A DNA stretch of 64,000 nucleotides from Chimaeribacter coloradensis. GTDB lineage: Bacteria; Pseudomonadota; Gammaproteobacteria; Enterobacterales; Enterobacteriaceae. The notes under the pieces were generated by a model that saw only the letters and a list, made by a program, of their open reading frames with translations, made no database searches and was not told the origin of the DNA. Numbering within the stretch: the stretch's first letter is position 1; each line of letters starts with the position of its first letter. The stretch is taken from the NCBI RefSeq assembly GCF_002858715.1, contig NZ_PJZH01000003.1, positions 360,924 through 424,923 of the forward strand. The letters are read 5' to 3'. The position numbers were made by a program, and so were the translations under genes. Of the stretch, positions 1 to 8,958 are shown in pieces.

Positions 1-1
1 G

Positions 2-991
2 CGGATGCGCAACGACATCAACGCCGACTACGCCCTCGGCACCGTCAGCAGCATCAATATGACCGCGCCGCAGTACGGCAATGACGGCTACGACATCACC
101 TACCGTTACCACATCCTGAACCGCCAGGAGCAGACCGGCCTCTATGTGCAGGACCAGGCAGAGTGGAACCACTGGCTCCTGACCCTGGGCGGCCGCTATG
201 ACTTCGCCAAAACCACGGTGCTGACCCGCAGCAGCGGTGCCACCGACAAAGACCGCGATGAGCAGTTCACCTGGCGCGGCGGTCTGAACTACCTGTTCGA
301 CAACGGCATTTCGCCGTACTTCAGCTACAGCGAATCTTTCGAGCCGGTCAGCGGCGCGACCCAGGACGGCAAAGCCTTCGACCCGTCCCACGGCAAGCAG
401 TATGAAGCCGGGGTGAAATATATCCCGGAAGACCGGCCGATCAGCCTGACGGCGGCGGTCTACCAGCTCACCAAAGACAACAACCTGACGGCTGACCCTA
501 CCAACAGCAGCTTCAGCGTGCAGTCGGGTGAGATCCGCTCGCGCGGCGTGGAGCTGGAGGCGAAAGCGGCGGTCAACGCCAACATCAACCTTACCGCCTC
601 CTACACCTTTACCGATGCGGAATACACCAAGGACACCAACCTGAAGGGCCAGCGCCCGGTGGAAGTGCCGCGTAACATGGCCTCGCTGTGGGCGGACTAC
701 ACCTTCCATGAAACGGCGCTCAGCGGCCTGACTATCGGCAGCGGCGTGCGTTACGTGGGCGCGACCAACACCATTGACGCGGCGAACCAGCAGTACAACG
801 TGGCGGCCTACACGCTGGTGGATGCCACCGTGAAATATGACCTGGCGCGCGTCGGCCTGCCCGGCTCCACGGTGGGGCTGAACATCAACAACCTGTTCGA
901 CCGCGAATATGTCTCCAGCTGCTACCGCGATTACGCCTGCTACTGGGGCAGCGACCGCCAGATCGTCGCCACCGCGACCTTCCGCTTTTAA
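2..991 (+). CDS. fhuA: FhuA, TonB-dependent ferrichrome outer-membrane receptor (C-terminal part, cut by window edge)
   Basis: Outer-membrane receptor that imports ferric hydroxamate siderophores such as ferrichrome using TonB energy. Only the last ~330 residues are present and the frame is open to the window edge, so the signal peptide and plug domain lie outside. What is visible is beta-barrel sequence: alternating aromatic/polar strands, a Cys pair near the end (SSCYRDYACYWG) that matches the FhuA-family C-terminal loop, and a terminal Phe (TATFRF) typical of BAM-recognised barrels. The downstream fhuCDB genes fix the identity. The first Met in the fragment is internal, not a start. Confidence 0.93.
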   Translation, partial: RMRNDINADYALGTVSSINMTAPQYGNDGYDITYRYHILNRQEQTGLYVQDQAEWNHWLLTLGGRYDFAKTTVLTRSSGATDKDRDEQFTWRGGLNYLFDNGISPYFSYSESFEPVSGATQDGKAFDPSHGKQYEAGVKYIPEDRPISLTAAVYQLTKDNNLTADPTNSSFSVQSGEIRSRGVELEAKAAVNANINLTASYTFTDAEYTKDTNLKGQRPVEVPRNMASLWADYTFHETALSGLTIGSGVRYVGATNTIDAANQQYNVAAYTLVDATVKYDLARVGLPGSTVGLNINNLFDREYVSSCYRDYACYWGSDRQIVATATFRF

Positions 992-1053
992 TTCAGGCAG
1001 GGCCCGGCGTTCATGATGAACCCGGTGCCGCCCTGACATATCACACTGACCTT

Positions 1054-1075
1054 CGGGCACGGCATGCCGTGCCCG
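1054..1075. terminator. Perfect palindrome between fhuA and fhuC (terminator or attenuator candidate)
   Basis: A 22-nt perfect palindrome (arms CGGGCACGGCA / TGCCGTGCCCG) is followed by TTTT. It lies 63 nt after the fhuA stop and 18 nt before the fhuC start. The T run is short, so partial termination that lowers fhuCDB relative to fhuA is more likely than full termination. Inference from structure only. Confidence 0.5.
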
Positions 1076-1093
1076 TTTTCAAGACAGGGAATT

Positions 1094-1900
1094 ATGCAGG
1101 ATAACAACATTCAACCCGTCGTCCCTCACGCCACGCTGAGCCTGCATCAGGTGAGCTTTTCCGTTCCCGGCCGCACACTCCTGGCCCCCCTGACGCTGAC
1201 CTTCCCGCAGGGCAAATTCTGCGGCCTGATCGGCCACAACGGCTCCGGCAAATCCACCCTGCTGAAGATGCTCGGCCGCCACCAGCCGCCCTCCGGCGGC
1301 ACGCTGCGGCTGAATGATAAGCCGCTCGGCGAGTGGGAGAGCAAAGCCTTCGCCCGCGAAGTGGCCTATATGCCGCAGCAGCTGCCGCCCGCCGAAGGGA
1401 TGACGGTGCAGGAGCTGGTGGCGATCGGCCGCTACCCGTGGCACGGCGCGCTGGGGCGTTTCCGCCACCACGACCGCGAGGCGGTGGAGCAGGCGATCGC
1501 GATGGTCGGCCTCAACGCCTTCGCCCACCGGCTGGTGGACAGCCTCTCCGGCGGCGAGCGCCAGCGCGCCTGGCTGGCGATGATGATGGCGCAGGAGACC
1601 CGCTGCCTGCTGCTGGATGAGCCGACCTCAGCGCTCGACATCGCCCACCAGGTCGAGGTGCTGGCGCTGATCAAACGGCTGAGCGCGGAGCGCGGCCTGA
1701 CGGTTATCGCCGTGCTGCATGACATCAACGTGGCGGCGCGCTACTGCGATCACCTGATCGCGCTGCGCGAAGGGCAGATGATTGCCGAAGGCAGCCCGCA
1801 GGCGATGATGCAGGGGCCGGTGCTGGAGAAAATTTACGGTATCCCGATGGGCGTGCTGCCGCACCCCGGCGGCGGTGCCCCGGTGAGCTTTGTCTACTGA
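1094..1900 (+). CDS. fhuC: FhuC, ferric hydroxamate ABC transporter ATPase
   Basis: Cytoplasmic ATPase that powers FhuB-mediated import of ferric hydroxamates. About 268 aa. Walker A GHNGSGKST, signature LSGGERQRAW, Walker B LLLDEPTSALD and a switch His in VLHDINVA are all present. I chose the ATG at 1094 (MQDNN) because a purine-rich CAGGGA lies just upstream; the open frame extends 30 nt further, but that would cross the fhuA-fhuC palindrome. The stop overlaps the fhuD start by one base, showing translational coupling in fhuCDB. Confidence 0.97.
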   Translation: MQDNNIQPVVPHATLSLHQVSFSVPGRTLLAPLTLTFPQGKFCGLIGHNGSGKSTLLKMLGRHQPPSGGTLRLNDKPLGEWESKAFAREVAYMPQQLPPAEGMTVQELVAIGRYPWHGALGRFRHHDREAVEQAIAMVGLNAFAHRLVDSLSGGERQRAWLAMMMAQETRCLLLDEPTSALDIAHQVEVLALIKRLSAERGLTVIAVLHDINVAARYCDHLIALREGQMIAEGSPQAMMQGPVLEKIYGIPMGVLPHPGGGAPVSFVY

Positions 1901-2796
1901 TGAAATCTTATCAACCTGACGGAACCCGCCGCCGCCTGTTGCAGGCGCTGGCGCTGGCCCCGCTGCTGCCTGCCTGGCCGTCGGTGTCGGCCACACGGCC
2001 CGACCTGAAACGCATCGTCACGCTGGAGTGGTCACCCACCGAGCTGCTGCTCTCGCTGGGGGTGACGCCGCTGGGCGTCGCGGATACCTACAACTACCGC
2101 CTGTGGGTGAAAGAGCCGGCGCTGCCGCCGGGTGTGGTGGATGTCGGCACCCGCACCGAGCCGAACCTGGAGATGCTGCAACAGCTGCGCCCGTCGCTGC
2201 TGCTGCTCTCGGCAGGCTATGGCCCGTCACCCGAGGCGTTGCAGCGCATTGCACCCTCAATGGGGCTGGCGTTCTACACCGGCAAAGAACCGCCGCTGCT
2301 GCTGGCGCGCCGCGCGCTCTGCCAGCTGGCGGAACGGCTCGACCTGATGCCGGTGGCCGACCGCTTCCTGGCAGCGGCCGATGCGCAGCTGGCACAGACG
2401 CGGGCGCAGTTGACGCCCGCCGCCCGCCGCCCGGTGCTGCTCTTCTCCTTCCTCGACGCCCGCCATGTGCTGGTGTTCGGCAAAGGCAGTCTGTTTATGA
2501 ATGTGATGGATGAGCTGGGCGTCCCCAACGCCTGGCCCGGCGAGACCAACCTGTGGGGCAGTGCGGTGATCGGGATCGAGCAACTGGCCACGGTGAAACC
2601 GGCCCATGCGCTCTGCTTTGACCACGGCGACCACCGCCTGCGTGACGAGATCACCGCCACGCCGCTCTGGAAATCCCTGCCGCTGGCGCGTGACGGGGTG
2701 ATCACCGAGGTGCCCGCCATCTGGTTCTACGGCACCACTCTCTCGGCGATGCGCTTCTGCCGCCTGCTGCCGCACGCGCTGGGAGGCCGCCCATGA
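1900..2796 (+). CDS. fhuD: FhuD, periplasmic ferric hydroxamate binding protein
   Basis: Class III periplasmic binding protein that hands ferric hydroxamates from FhuA to FhuB. 298 aa. The N-terminus has a twin-arginine-like signal (TRRRLLQALALAP, then a hydrophobic stretch ending near SVSA), as in E. coli FhuD. The rest has the two-lobe PBP fold pattern with VTLEWSPTELLLSLG near the start. ATG overlaps the fhuC stop (TGATG) and the stop overlaps the fhuB start, so it is the middle gene of the operon. Confidence 0.96.
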   Translation: MKSYQPDGTRRRLLQALALAPLLPAWPSVSATRPDLKRIVTLEWSPTELLLSLGVTPLGVADTYNYRLWVKEPALPPGVVDVGTRTEPNLEMLQQLRPSLLLLSAGYGPSPEALQRIAPSMGLAFYTGKEPPLLLARRALCQLAERLDLMPVADRFLAAADAQLAQTRAQLTPAARRPVLLFSFLDARHVLVFGKGSLFMNVMDELGVPNAWPGETNLWGSAVIGIEQLATVKPAHALCFDHGDHRLRDEITATPLWKSLPLARDGVITEVPAIWFYGTTLSAMRFCRLLPHALGGRP

Positions 2797-4778
2797 GCCG
2801 CCGTACCCCCACCGCTGCGCTGCTGACTTTCTGCCTGTTGACCGCCGCCTGCCTGGCGCTCAGCGCCTATAACCTGCGCTGGCAGTTGCCCCTTTCCCTC
2901 TGGCCGCAAGGCTTCTGGCACCCGGCGGTGGAGGACGTCCGCCAGATGGTGTTCCACTTCAGCCTGTTGCCGCGCATCGTGGTGGCGCTGCTGGCCGGGG
3001 CCGGGCTGGCGCTGGCCGGGGTGCTGTTCCAGCAGGTGCTGCGTAACCCGCTGGCGGAACCGGCGACCCTGGGCGTTTCTGCCGGGGCGCAGCTCGGGCT
3101 GGCGATTGTCACCCTCTGGCCGATGCCGGGCGGCGCGCTGACGCAGCAGTTCGCGGCGATGGCCGGGGCGCTGCTGATCGGCGCGCTGGTGTTCGGCGTC
3201 GCCTGGGGCAAGCGGATGTCACCGGTGACGCTGATCCTCGCCGGGCTGGTGCTCAGCCTCTACTGCGGGGCGGTGAACGGCCTGCTGGCGCTGTTCAACT
3301 ACGACCAGTTGCAGAGCCTGTTCCTCTGGAGCAGCGGCGCGCTCAACCAGCAGGACTGGCACATCGCCGCGTTCCTGCTGCCGCGGCTGGCGCTGGCGCT
3401 GGTGGTGTCACTGCTGCTGCTGCGGCCGATGACGCTGCTGGGGCTGGATGACGGCATCGCCCGTAACCTCGGGCTGGGGCTGTCCGCCGCGCGGCTCGGG
3501 GCGCTCGGCGTGGCGATTGTGCTCAGCGCGCAAATCGTCAACGCCGTCGGCGTGATCGGCTTTGTCGGGCTGTTCTCGCCGCTGCTGGCGACGCTGCTCG
3601 GCGCGCGCCGCCTGATGAGCCGTTTGCTGCTGGCCCCGCTGCTGGGGGCGCTGCTGCTGTGGCTCACTGACCAGATCATGCTCTGGCTCAGCCACGTCTG
3701 GCAGGATGTGCCGACCGGCGCGGCCACCGCGCTGGTGGGTGCGCCGCTACTGCTGTGGCTGCTGCCGCGCCTGCGCCACCGCACCGCCCCGCCGATGGGG
3801 CAGGGCGGCAGCGTACCGGCCGAGCGCGGCCACCTGCCGCTCTGGATCGGCGGCGGGCTGCTCTGCCTGCTGGCCGGGCTGTGGCTGGCGCTGGCGTTCG
3901 GCCGCGATATGTCCGGCTGGGTCTGGGCGCACGGTGACCTCTTCACGCAACTGCTGCCGTGGCGGATGCCGCGGGTCATGGCGGCGCTGGCGGCCGGTGT
4001 GATGCTGGGCGCGGCAGGCACCCTGATGCAGAAGCTCACCGGCAACCCGATGGCCAGCCCGGAAGTGCTGGGCATCAGCTCCGGCGCGGCGTTCGGCGTG
4101 GTGCTGATGCTGTTCCTGGTGCCGGGGGACGCCTTCGCCTGGCTGCTGCCTGCGGGCAGCCTGGGCGCGGCGGGCACGCTGCTGATCATTATGCTGGTGG
4201 CCGCGCGCGGCAGCTTCTCCCCGGCGCGGATGCTGCTGGCGGGGATCGGCCTCAGCACCGCTTTCACTACGCTGATTACGCTGCTGATGGCGAGCGGCGA
4301 CCCGCGCATGGGCCGCCTGCTGACCTGGATCTCCGGTTCCACCTATTCGGTGACGCCGGAAGAGGCGTGGCGCAGTGCGCTGCTGGCTGTGCTGCTGCTG
4401 GCCGTGGCCCCGCTCTGCCGCCGCTGGCTGGTGATCCTGCCGCTGGGCAGCGCGACTTCCCGCTCTGTCGGGCTGGCGCTGGCCCCGACGCGGCTGGCGA
4501 TCCTGCTGCTGGCAGCGGTGATGACGGCGGTGGCGACGCTGACCATCGGCCCGCTGAGCTTTGTCGGGCTGATGGCCCCGCATATGGCGAGGATGATGGG
4601 CTTCCGCCGCGCGGTGCCGCAACTGGTGATGGCCTCGCTGCTGGGCGGGATGCTGATGCTGCTGGCGGACTGGGGGGGGCGGATGCTGCTGTTCCCGAAC
4701 CAGATCCCGGCCGGGCTGCTGGCGACCTTTATCGGCGCGCCCTACTTCATCTACCTGCTGCGCAAGCAGGCGGCGTAG
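2793..4778 (+). CDS. fhuB: FhuB, ferric hydroxamate ABC permease (fused two-half protein)
   Basis: Inner-membrane permease of the BtuC/FecCD family. At 661 aa it is the double-length form typical of FhuB, with two homologous halves of about 330 residues, each with around ten hydrophobic segments. Each half carries the family's GAxLALAGVLFQ-like and NPLAEP / NPMASP motifs, the latter followed by LGVSAGA or LGISSGA, plus a GLxxPHMAR- or GLFSPLLA-type loop that contacts FhuC. The start overlaps fhuD by 4 nt. It is the last gene of the operon, followed by a bidirectional terminator. Confidence 0.97.
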   Translation: MSRRTPTAALLTFCLLTAACLALSAYNLRWQLPLSLWPQGFWHPAVEDVRQMVFHFSLLPRIVVALLAGAGLALAGVLFQQVLRNPLAEPATLGVSAGAQLGLAIVTLWPMPGGALTQQFAAMAGALLIGALVFGVAWGKRMSPVTLILAGLVLSLYCGAVNGLLALFNYDQLQSLFLWSSGALNQQDWHIAAFLLPRLALALVVSLLLLRPMTLLGLDDGIARNLGLGLSAARLGALGVAIVLSAQIVNAVGVIGFVGLFSPLLATLLGARRLMSRLLLAPLLGALLLWLTDQIMLWLSHVWQDVPTGAATALVGAPLLLWLLPRLRHRTAPPMGQGGSVPAERGHLPLWIGGGLLCLLAGLWLALAFGRDMSGWVWAHGDLFTQLLPWRMPRVMAALAAGVMLGAAGTLMQKLTGNPMASPEVLGISSGAAFGVVLMLFLVPGDAFAWLLPAGSLGAAGTLLIIMLVAARGSFSPARMLLAGIGLSTAFTTLITLLMASGDPRMGRLLTWISGSTYSVTPEEAWRSALLAVLLLAVAPLCRRWLVILPLGSATSRSVGLALAPTRLAILLLAAVMTAVATLTIGPLSFVGLMAPHMARMMGFRRAVPQLVMASLLGGMLMLLADWGGRMLLFPNQIPAGLLATFIGAPYFIYLLRKQAA

Positions 4779-4817
4779 GCCGGGGCAGAACGCAGAAACA
4801 AGACATGCAGAAACAAC

Positions 4818-4842
4818 AAAGGGGCCAGACGGCCCCTTTTTT
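4818..4842. terminator. Bidirectional intrinsic terminator between fhuB and hemL
   Basis: Stem AAAGGGGCC / GGCCCCTTT with loop AGAC and a T run to 4842. An A run on the other side makes it usable by the convergent hemL gene as well. Confidence 0.85.
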
Positions 4843-4854
4843 CATGGTGTGACC

Positions 4855-6144
4855 TCAGAGCTGCGCGAAGCAGCGGCGGGCGGCGTCGATGGTGCGCTGA
4901 ATATCTTCCTGCGTGTGCGCGAGGGACATAAACCCGGCCTCAAACGCAGACGGTGCCAGATAGACCCCTTCCTCCAGCATCAGGTGGAAGAAGCGCTTGA
5001 AGCGCTCCACGTCGCACCCCATCACATCCTGGTAGCAGGTGATGCGTTCGGCGTCGGTGAAGAAGAGGCCGAACATGCCGCCGACGCGGTTCACCACCAG
5101 CGGGATGTTCTCCGCTTCTGCCGCCGCCAGCAGGCCGGTGGCGAGGTTTTCGGTGAGGTCGGTCAGCGTCTCATGGGTGCCCGGCTGGGCGATCTGCGTC
5201 AGGCAGGCGTAACCGGCCGCCATGGCGATCGGGTTGCCGGAGAGCGTTCCGGCCTGGTAGACCGGGCCGGTCGGCGCCAGCGCGGCCATCACGTCGCGGC
5301 GGCCGCCGAACGCGCCCACCGGCATCCCGCCGCCGATGATTTTGCCCAGGCAGGTCAGGTCCGGCACCACGCCGTAGTGCGCCTGCGCACCCGCCAGCGC
5401 CACGCGGAAGCCGGTCATCACTTCGTCGATGATCAGCAGCGCGCCGAACTCATCACACAGTGCGCGCAGCCCCGGCAGGAATTCCGGCAGCGGCGGCACG
5501 CAGTTCATGTTACCGGCCACCGGTTCGACGATGATACAGGCGATGTCGTCCGGGAACTGTTCAAACGCGGTGCGCACGGAACCGAGGTCGTTATAGGTGC
5601 AGGTCAGGGTATGTTTGGCGAAATCCGCCGGGACGCCCGGCGAGTTCGGCTGGCCGAGGGTCAGTGCGCCGGAACCGGCTTTGACCAGCAGGTGGTCAGC
5701 GTGGCCGTGGTAGCAGCCTTCAAACTTGATGATCTTGTCGCGGTGGGTAAAGCCGCGCGCCAGGCGGATGGCGCTCATGGTCGCCTCGGTGCCGGAGTTC
5801 ACCATCCGCACCATGTCCATGGTCGGCACCAGTCCGGTCACCAGCTCCGCCATCTTCACTTCCATCTCGGTAGGCGCGCCGAAGCTCAGGCCACGGGAGG
5901 CCGCCTCAATCACCGCTTCGCGGATTTCCGCATTATTGTGCCCCAGCACCATCGGCCCCCAGGAGCCGACATAGTCGATGTAGGCTTTGCCGTCGGCATC
6001 AAACAGGTAGGCCCCGTCCGCATGTTCGACGAACAGCGGCACGCCGCCGACGCCGGTAAAGGCACGTACCGGCGAGTTAACGCCGCCGGGAATAAGGTCC
6101 TGCGCCCGGGTAAACAGACTCTCGGACTTGCTGTGTTGGCTCAT
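4855..6144 (-). CDS. hemL: HemL, glutamate-1-semialdehyde 2,1-aminomutase
   Basis: PLP enzyme that converts glutamate-1-semialdehyde to 5-aminolevulinate, the C5-pathway precursor of heme and siroheme. 429 aa, close to the E. coli length. Visible motifs: [15 protein letters not shown] for phosphate and substrate binding, [10 protein letters not shown], and the PLP lysine in [16 protein letters not shown] (about Lys268). ATG at 6144 with a purine-rich AGGAGC stretch upstream on the minus strand. It is convergent with fhuB and divergent from clcA, the same neighbourhood as in E. coli. Confidence 0.97.
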   Translation of the reverse strand: MSQHSKSESLFTRAQDLIPGGVNSPVRAFTGVGGVPLFVEHADGAYLFDADGKAYIDYVGSWGPMVLGHNNAEIREAVIEAASRGLSFGAPTEMEVKMAELVTGLVPTMDMVRMVNSGTEATMSAIRLARGFTHRDKIIKFEGCYHGHADHLLVKAGSGALTLGQPNSPGVPADFAKHTLTCTYNDLGSVRTAFEQFPDDIACIIVEPVAGNMNCVPPLPEFLPGLRALCDEFGALLIIDEVMTGFRVALAGAQAHYGVVPDLTCLGKIIGGGMPVGAFGGRRDVMAALAPTGPVYQAGTLSGNPIAMAAGYACLTQIAQPGTHETLTDLTENLATGLLAAAEAENIPLVVNRVGGMFGLFFTDAERITCYQDVMGCDVERFKRFFHLMLEEGVYLAPSAFEAGFMSLAHTQEDIQRTIDAARRCFAQL

Positions 6145-6377
6145 GAAACGGCTCCTGAAAAGGTTCGCATCGTCGGGATGCAGAAGATAACCCCATTATT
6201 CTAGTGAAGTGGGGCGCGTTATGAAATCGTTGCCGGGCAGTGAACGGCCCGCCACGGTGAGAAAAACGTGCCATTTTGTTGCAGCCGCTGTGCGGCAGCG
6301 TAGGATAACCGGCGCTGATGTGTGGGACGCGCCGCCCCGGCGCGTTGTTTTCCCCAATGCCTGTTGGAAGAACCCGG

Positions 6378-7811
6378 ATGATGACCCAAGACCAGACCCG
6401 CCCGCTTTCCCCCCTCCGCCTGCGGCGCAGTGACCTGCTGCGGCACTTTCTGCGGCGTGACAAAACCCCGGTGGCGATCCTGGTGGTGGCGGCGCTGGTA
6501 GGCGGCGTGACCGGCCTGCTCGGCGTGGGCTTTGAGCGGGCGGTGGGCTGGGTAACGCAGCAGCGGCTCGGCGCGCTGCACGGGGCAGCGGGGCAGGCGT
6601 GGCTGCTCTGGCCGCTGGCGTTTGTGCTCTCTGCCCTGCTGGCGATGGTGGGCTACCTGCTGGTGCGGAAATATGCGCCGGAAGCGGGCGGCTCCGGCAT
6701 CCCGGAGATTGAGGGCGCGCTGGAGGAGCTGCGGCCGGTGCGCTGGTGGCGGGTGATCCCGGTGAAGTTCGTCGGCGGCATGGGCACGCTGGGGGCCGGG
6801 ATGGTGCTGGGGCGCGAGGGGCCGACGGTGCAGATCGGCGGCAACGTCGGCAAAATGCTGGTGGATCTGTTCCGCCTGAAAAGCGCGGAGGCGCGCCACT
6901 CGCTGCTGGCCACCGGCGCGGCGGCCGGGCTGTCTGCGGCCTTCAACGCGCCGCTGGCCGGTATCCTGTTTATTATCGAGGAGATGCGCCTGCAGTTCCG
7001 CTACAGCCTGATCTCCATTAAAGCCGTGTTCATCGGCGTGATCGCCTCCAGCGTGGTGTACCAGGCGTTTAACGGCAGCGCGACCGTGATTCAGATCGGC
7101 AAATTACAGGCGGCGGCGATGCCTACGCTGTGGCTCTATCTGCTGCTCGGGATGCTGTTTGGGCTGGTCGGCGTGCTGTTCAACGCACTGATCTTCCGCA
7201 CCCAGGATCTGTTCCAGCGGCTGCATGGCGGGCAGTTGCGCAGGATCCTGTTGACGGGCGGGCTGCTGGGCGGGCTGTGCGGTGTGCTGGGGCTGATGAT
7301 GCCGGCGGCCGCGGGCGGCGGCTTTGGGCTGATCCCGCAGGCGGCGCTGGGGCACTACACGCTGGGGACGCTGCTGGCCCTCTTTTTCACCCGCATCATC
7401 ACCACGCTGCTCTGTTTCTGCTCCGGCGCGCCGGGCGGAATTTTCGCGCCGATGCTGGCGCTCGGCACGCTGGGCGGCACCGCCTTCGGCCTGGCCTGCA
7501 GCATGCTGTTCCCGCACTATGGCCTGCAGGCAGGCACCTTTGCGATAGCCGGTATGGGGGCGCTGTTTGCCGCCACCGTGCGCGCGCCGCTGACCGGCAT
7601 TGTGCTGGTACTGGAGATGACGGACAACTACCAGCTGATCCTGCCGATGATCATTACCTGCCTGGGCGCGACGCTGGTGGCGCAATTTCTCGGCGGCAAG
7701 CCCTTGTATTCCACCCTGCTGGCCCGCACGTTAGAACGTCAGGCCCGTGAACAGCGGGCGAAAGCGCCGCAAGCGGCTGACAATCCTCAGGGAAACCGCC
7801 CCCTGCGGTGA
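6378..7811 (+). CDS. clcA: ClcA, H+/Cl- exchange transporter
   Basis: CLC-family antiporter exchanging two chloride ions for one proton, used in extreme acid resistance. About 477 aa from the chosen start; E. coli ClcA has 473. CLC signatures visible: [21 protein letters not shown] (with the gating Glu) and the [15 protein letters not shown] stretch. I start at 6378, where GGAAG lies 7 nt upstream of tandem ATGs; 60 nt of open frame further upstream has no homology I recognise. Divergent from hemL, followed by erpA. Confidence 0.95.
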   Translation: MMTQDQTRPLSPLRLRRSDLLRHFLRRDKTPVAILVVAALVGGVTGLLGVGFERAVGWVTQQRLGALHGAAGQAWLLWPLAFVLSALLAMVGYLLVRKYAPEAGGSGIPEIEGALEELRPVRWWRVIPVKFVGGMGTLGAGMVLGREGPTVQIGGNVGKMLVDLFRLKSAEARHSLLATGAAAGLSAAFNAPLAGILFIIEEMRLQFRYSLISIKAVFIGVIASSVVYQAFNGSATVIQIGKLQAAAMPTLWLYLLLGMLFGLVGVLFNALIFRTQDLFQRLHGGQLRRILLTGGLLGGLCGVLGLMMPAAAGGGFGLIPQAALGHYTLGTLLALFFTRIITTLLCFCSGAPGGIFAPMLALGTLGGTAFGLACSMLFPHYGLQAGTFAIAGMGALFAATVRAPLTGIVLVLEMTDNYQLILPMIITCLGATLVAQFLGGKPLYSTLLARTLERQAREQRAKAPQAADNPQGNRPLR

Positions 7812-7815
7812 ATAC

Positions 7816-7844
7816 TTGAACAGACCACTCAGGTATTGGATAAT
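7816..7844 (+). promoter_or_regulatory. Candidate sigma-70 promoter for erpA
   Basis: TTGAAC, 17-nt spacer, GATAAT, about 60 nt upstream of the erpA start. In E. coli erpA is under IscR control; I did not identify an IscR site with confidence here. Confidence 0.5.
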
Positions 7845-7904
7845 CAGGGTATTATTCAGGCGGCTATGGGTGCACCCTGAAGTAAAACTGGTTGGAGTAT
7901 AAAA

Positions 7905-8252
7905 ATGAGTGATGACGTCGTAGCACTGCCCCTGCAATTTACTGAAGCAGCCGCACACAAAGTAAAAAACCTGATTGCGGACGAAGAGAACCCGAACCTG
8001 AAACTGCGGGTCTATATCACCGGTGGGGGGTGCAGCGGGTTCCAGTATGGCTTCACCTTTGACGATCAGATCAACGACGGTGACATGACCATCGAGAAAG
8101 CGGGCGTGGCGCTGGTCGTCGACCCGATGAGCCTGCAATACCTGGTGGGCGGCTCCGTGGACTACACCGAAGGGCTGGAAGGGTCGCGCTTTATTGTGAC
8201 CAACCCGAATGCCAAAACCACCTGCGGCTGCGGCTCGTCCTTCAGTATCTGA
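7905..8252 (+). CDS. erpA: ErpA, A-type iron-sulfur carrier
   Basis: Carrier that delivers Fe-S clusters to targets, including IspG/IspH in isoprenoid synthesis. 115 aa, the normal length. The three cluster-ligand cysteines of the HesB/IscA family are in [10 protein letters not shown] (Cys43) and TCGCGSSF (Cys107 and Cys109). A GGAG ribosome site lies 9-12 nt upstream. Single gene with its own promoter candidate and terminator. Confidence 0.97.
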   Translation: MSDDVVALPLQFTEAAAHKVKNLIADEENPNLKLRVYITGGGCSGFQYGFTFDDQINDGDMTIEKAGVALVVDPMSLQYLVGGSVDYTEGLEGSRFIVTNPNAKTTCGCGSSFSI

Positions 8253-8272
8253 CGCGGCAAACGCTGCACAGA

Positions 8273-8307
8273 AAAAAACCCGTGTGCCGGTGGCAGACGG
8301 GTTTTTT
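8273..8307. terminator. Intrinsic terminator after erpA
   Basis: Stem AAAAAACCCGT / ACGGGTTTTTT with a 13-nt loop. The A and T runs allow use from both strands, so it can also serve the minus-strand gene at 8375-8647. Confidence 0.85.
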
Positions 8308-8374
8308 ATTAATGTTATTAGTATATTTGGGTAAAACGCATTGCTGTGTGTAGTGCGGCCCACCCTCGCAACCC

Positions 8375-8647
8375 TTACCATTCAAAGGTCACAAGCTGCG
8401 TCTGTTGCGCCGCGTTGCCCGTCAGAGGGGCCTCTTTCTTCAGCGCCTGAGTGCGGATAACCGGCTGATAGCGGGCATCGCTGCCGCAGTCTGCCGTGGG
8501 TGTGGCATTTGTCACCGTGACTGCGCATTGCGGCACAATCACCAGACGGACATTTATCACGCCCTGGGCACCCATGCCCTGACTTCCGATGGCCGCTGCC
8601 GGCAATACCCACAGCGCAAACAGCGCGCTGAAAAGGTGTTGTCGCAT
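8375..8647 (-). CDS. Small secreted protein of unknown function
   Basis: I do not recognise this 90-aa protein. It starts with a clear Sec signal peptide (MRQHLFSALFALWVLPAAA, cleavage likely near AIG), leaving a mature chain of about 70 residues with two cysteines (PQCAV and TADCGS) that could form a disulfide in the periplasm. The GVINVRLVIVPQCAV segment loosely recalls the first strand of spore-coat-U or fimbrial-type domains, but this is only an impression. AGGA lies 9 nt before the chosen ATG. A second ATG 7 nt upstream in another frame gives a sequence without a signal peptide. The gene stands alone behind an unusually long structured upstream region and reads into the erpA terminator. 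Confidence 0.65.
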   Translation of the reverse strand: MRQHLFSALFALWVLPAAAIGSQGMGAQGVINVRLVIVPQCAVTVTNATPTADCGSDARYQPVIRTQALKKEAPLTGNAAQQTQLVTFEW

Positions 8648-8671
8648 AGGTCATAATCCTGGTGTTAAAGC

Positions 8672-8861
8672 GGTGCTCAACGCACCAGTAATCTCATTAT
8701 CGGCATGGGATGATGCCGGCTTTAGCCGATCTGGGCATCCCGTAAGTTAACCGGTTTACTGGTGCGTTGTTTTCCAAGCCGTCTTGAGTCTCAAGGAAGG
8801 AATCAGGGGCGGCATCAGAGGGGTAATTGAGAAGCGAAACAGTGAACGCCCGCTTCTCAAT
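8672..8861 (-). promoter_or_regulatory. Candidate structured 5' leader of the small secreted protein (three dyads plus a competing hairpin)
   Basis: In minus-strand order: a hairpin with 11-bp perfect arms (8851-8861 with 8826-8836, 14-nt loop); a short dyad CTTGAG-T-CTCAAG (8783-8795); a 13-bp perfect long-range pair AACGCACCAGTAA / TTACTGGTGCGTT (8679-8691 with 8756-8768) enclosing an inner CGGC-TTTA-GCCG stem (8717-8728); and a short GGTGC/GCACC hairpin (8672-8676 with 8682-8686) that uses the same bases as the long pair, so the two cannot form together. The ribosome site and ATG follow at once. I match it to no known riboswitch class. It could also be a small repeat element. Confidence 0.5.
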
Positions 8862-8868
8862 GCGCATG

Positions 8869-8897
8869 AATATAACAGAATCGATCAGTTTGGCGAA
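8869..8897 (-). promoter_or_regulatory. Candidate promoter for the structured leader
   Basis: On the minus strand TTCGCC, 17-nt spacer, TATATT. The expected start point, about 8862, coincides with the first base of the 11-bp hairpin. It sits at the edge of an AT-rich tract (8870-8940) that may attract H-NS. The -35 match is only moderate. Confidence 0.35.
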
Positions 8898-8958
8898 TGT
8901 TTTTTAATCAATAAATAATTAATTAATATTTAAGCAAATGCGAATTGTTCGCGGACGT

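Noticed and set aside
4849..6204. 451-codon plus-strand frame opposite hemL
   Set aside because: Antisense shadow of a complete, well-conserved hemL.
8382..8654. Alternative minus-strand frame with ATG 7 nt upstream of the chosen start
   Set aside because: Translation is Cys/Gly/His-rich with no signal peptide, while the other frame gives a clean secreted protein; the ribosome site can serve either.
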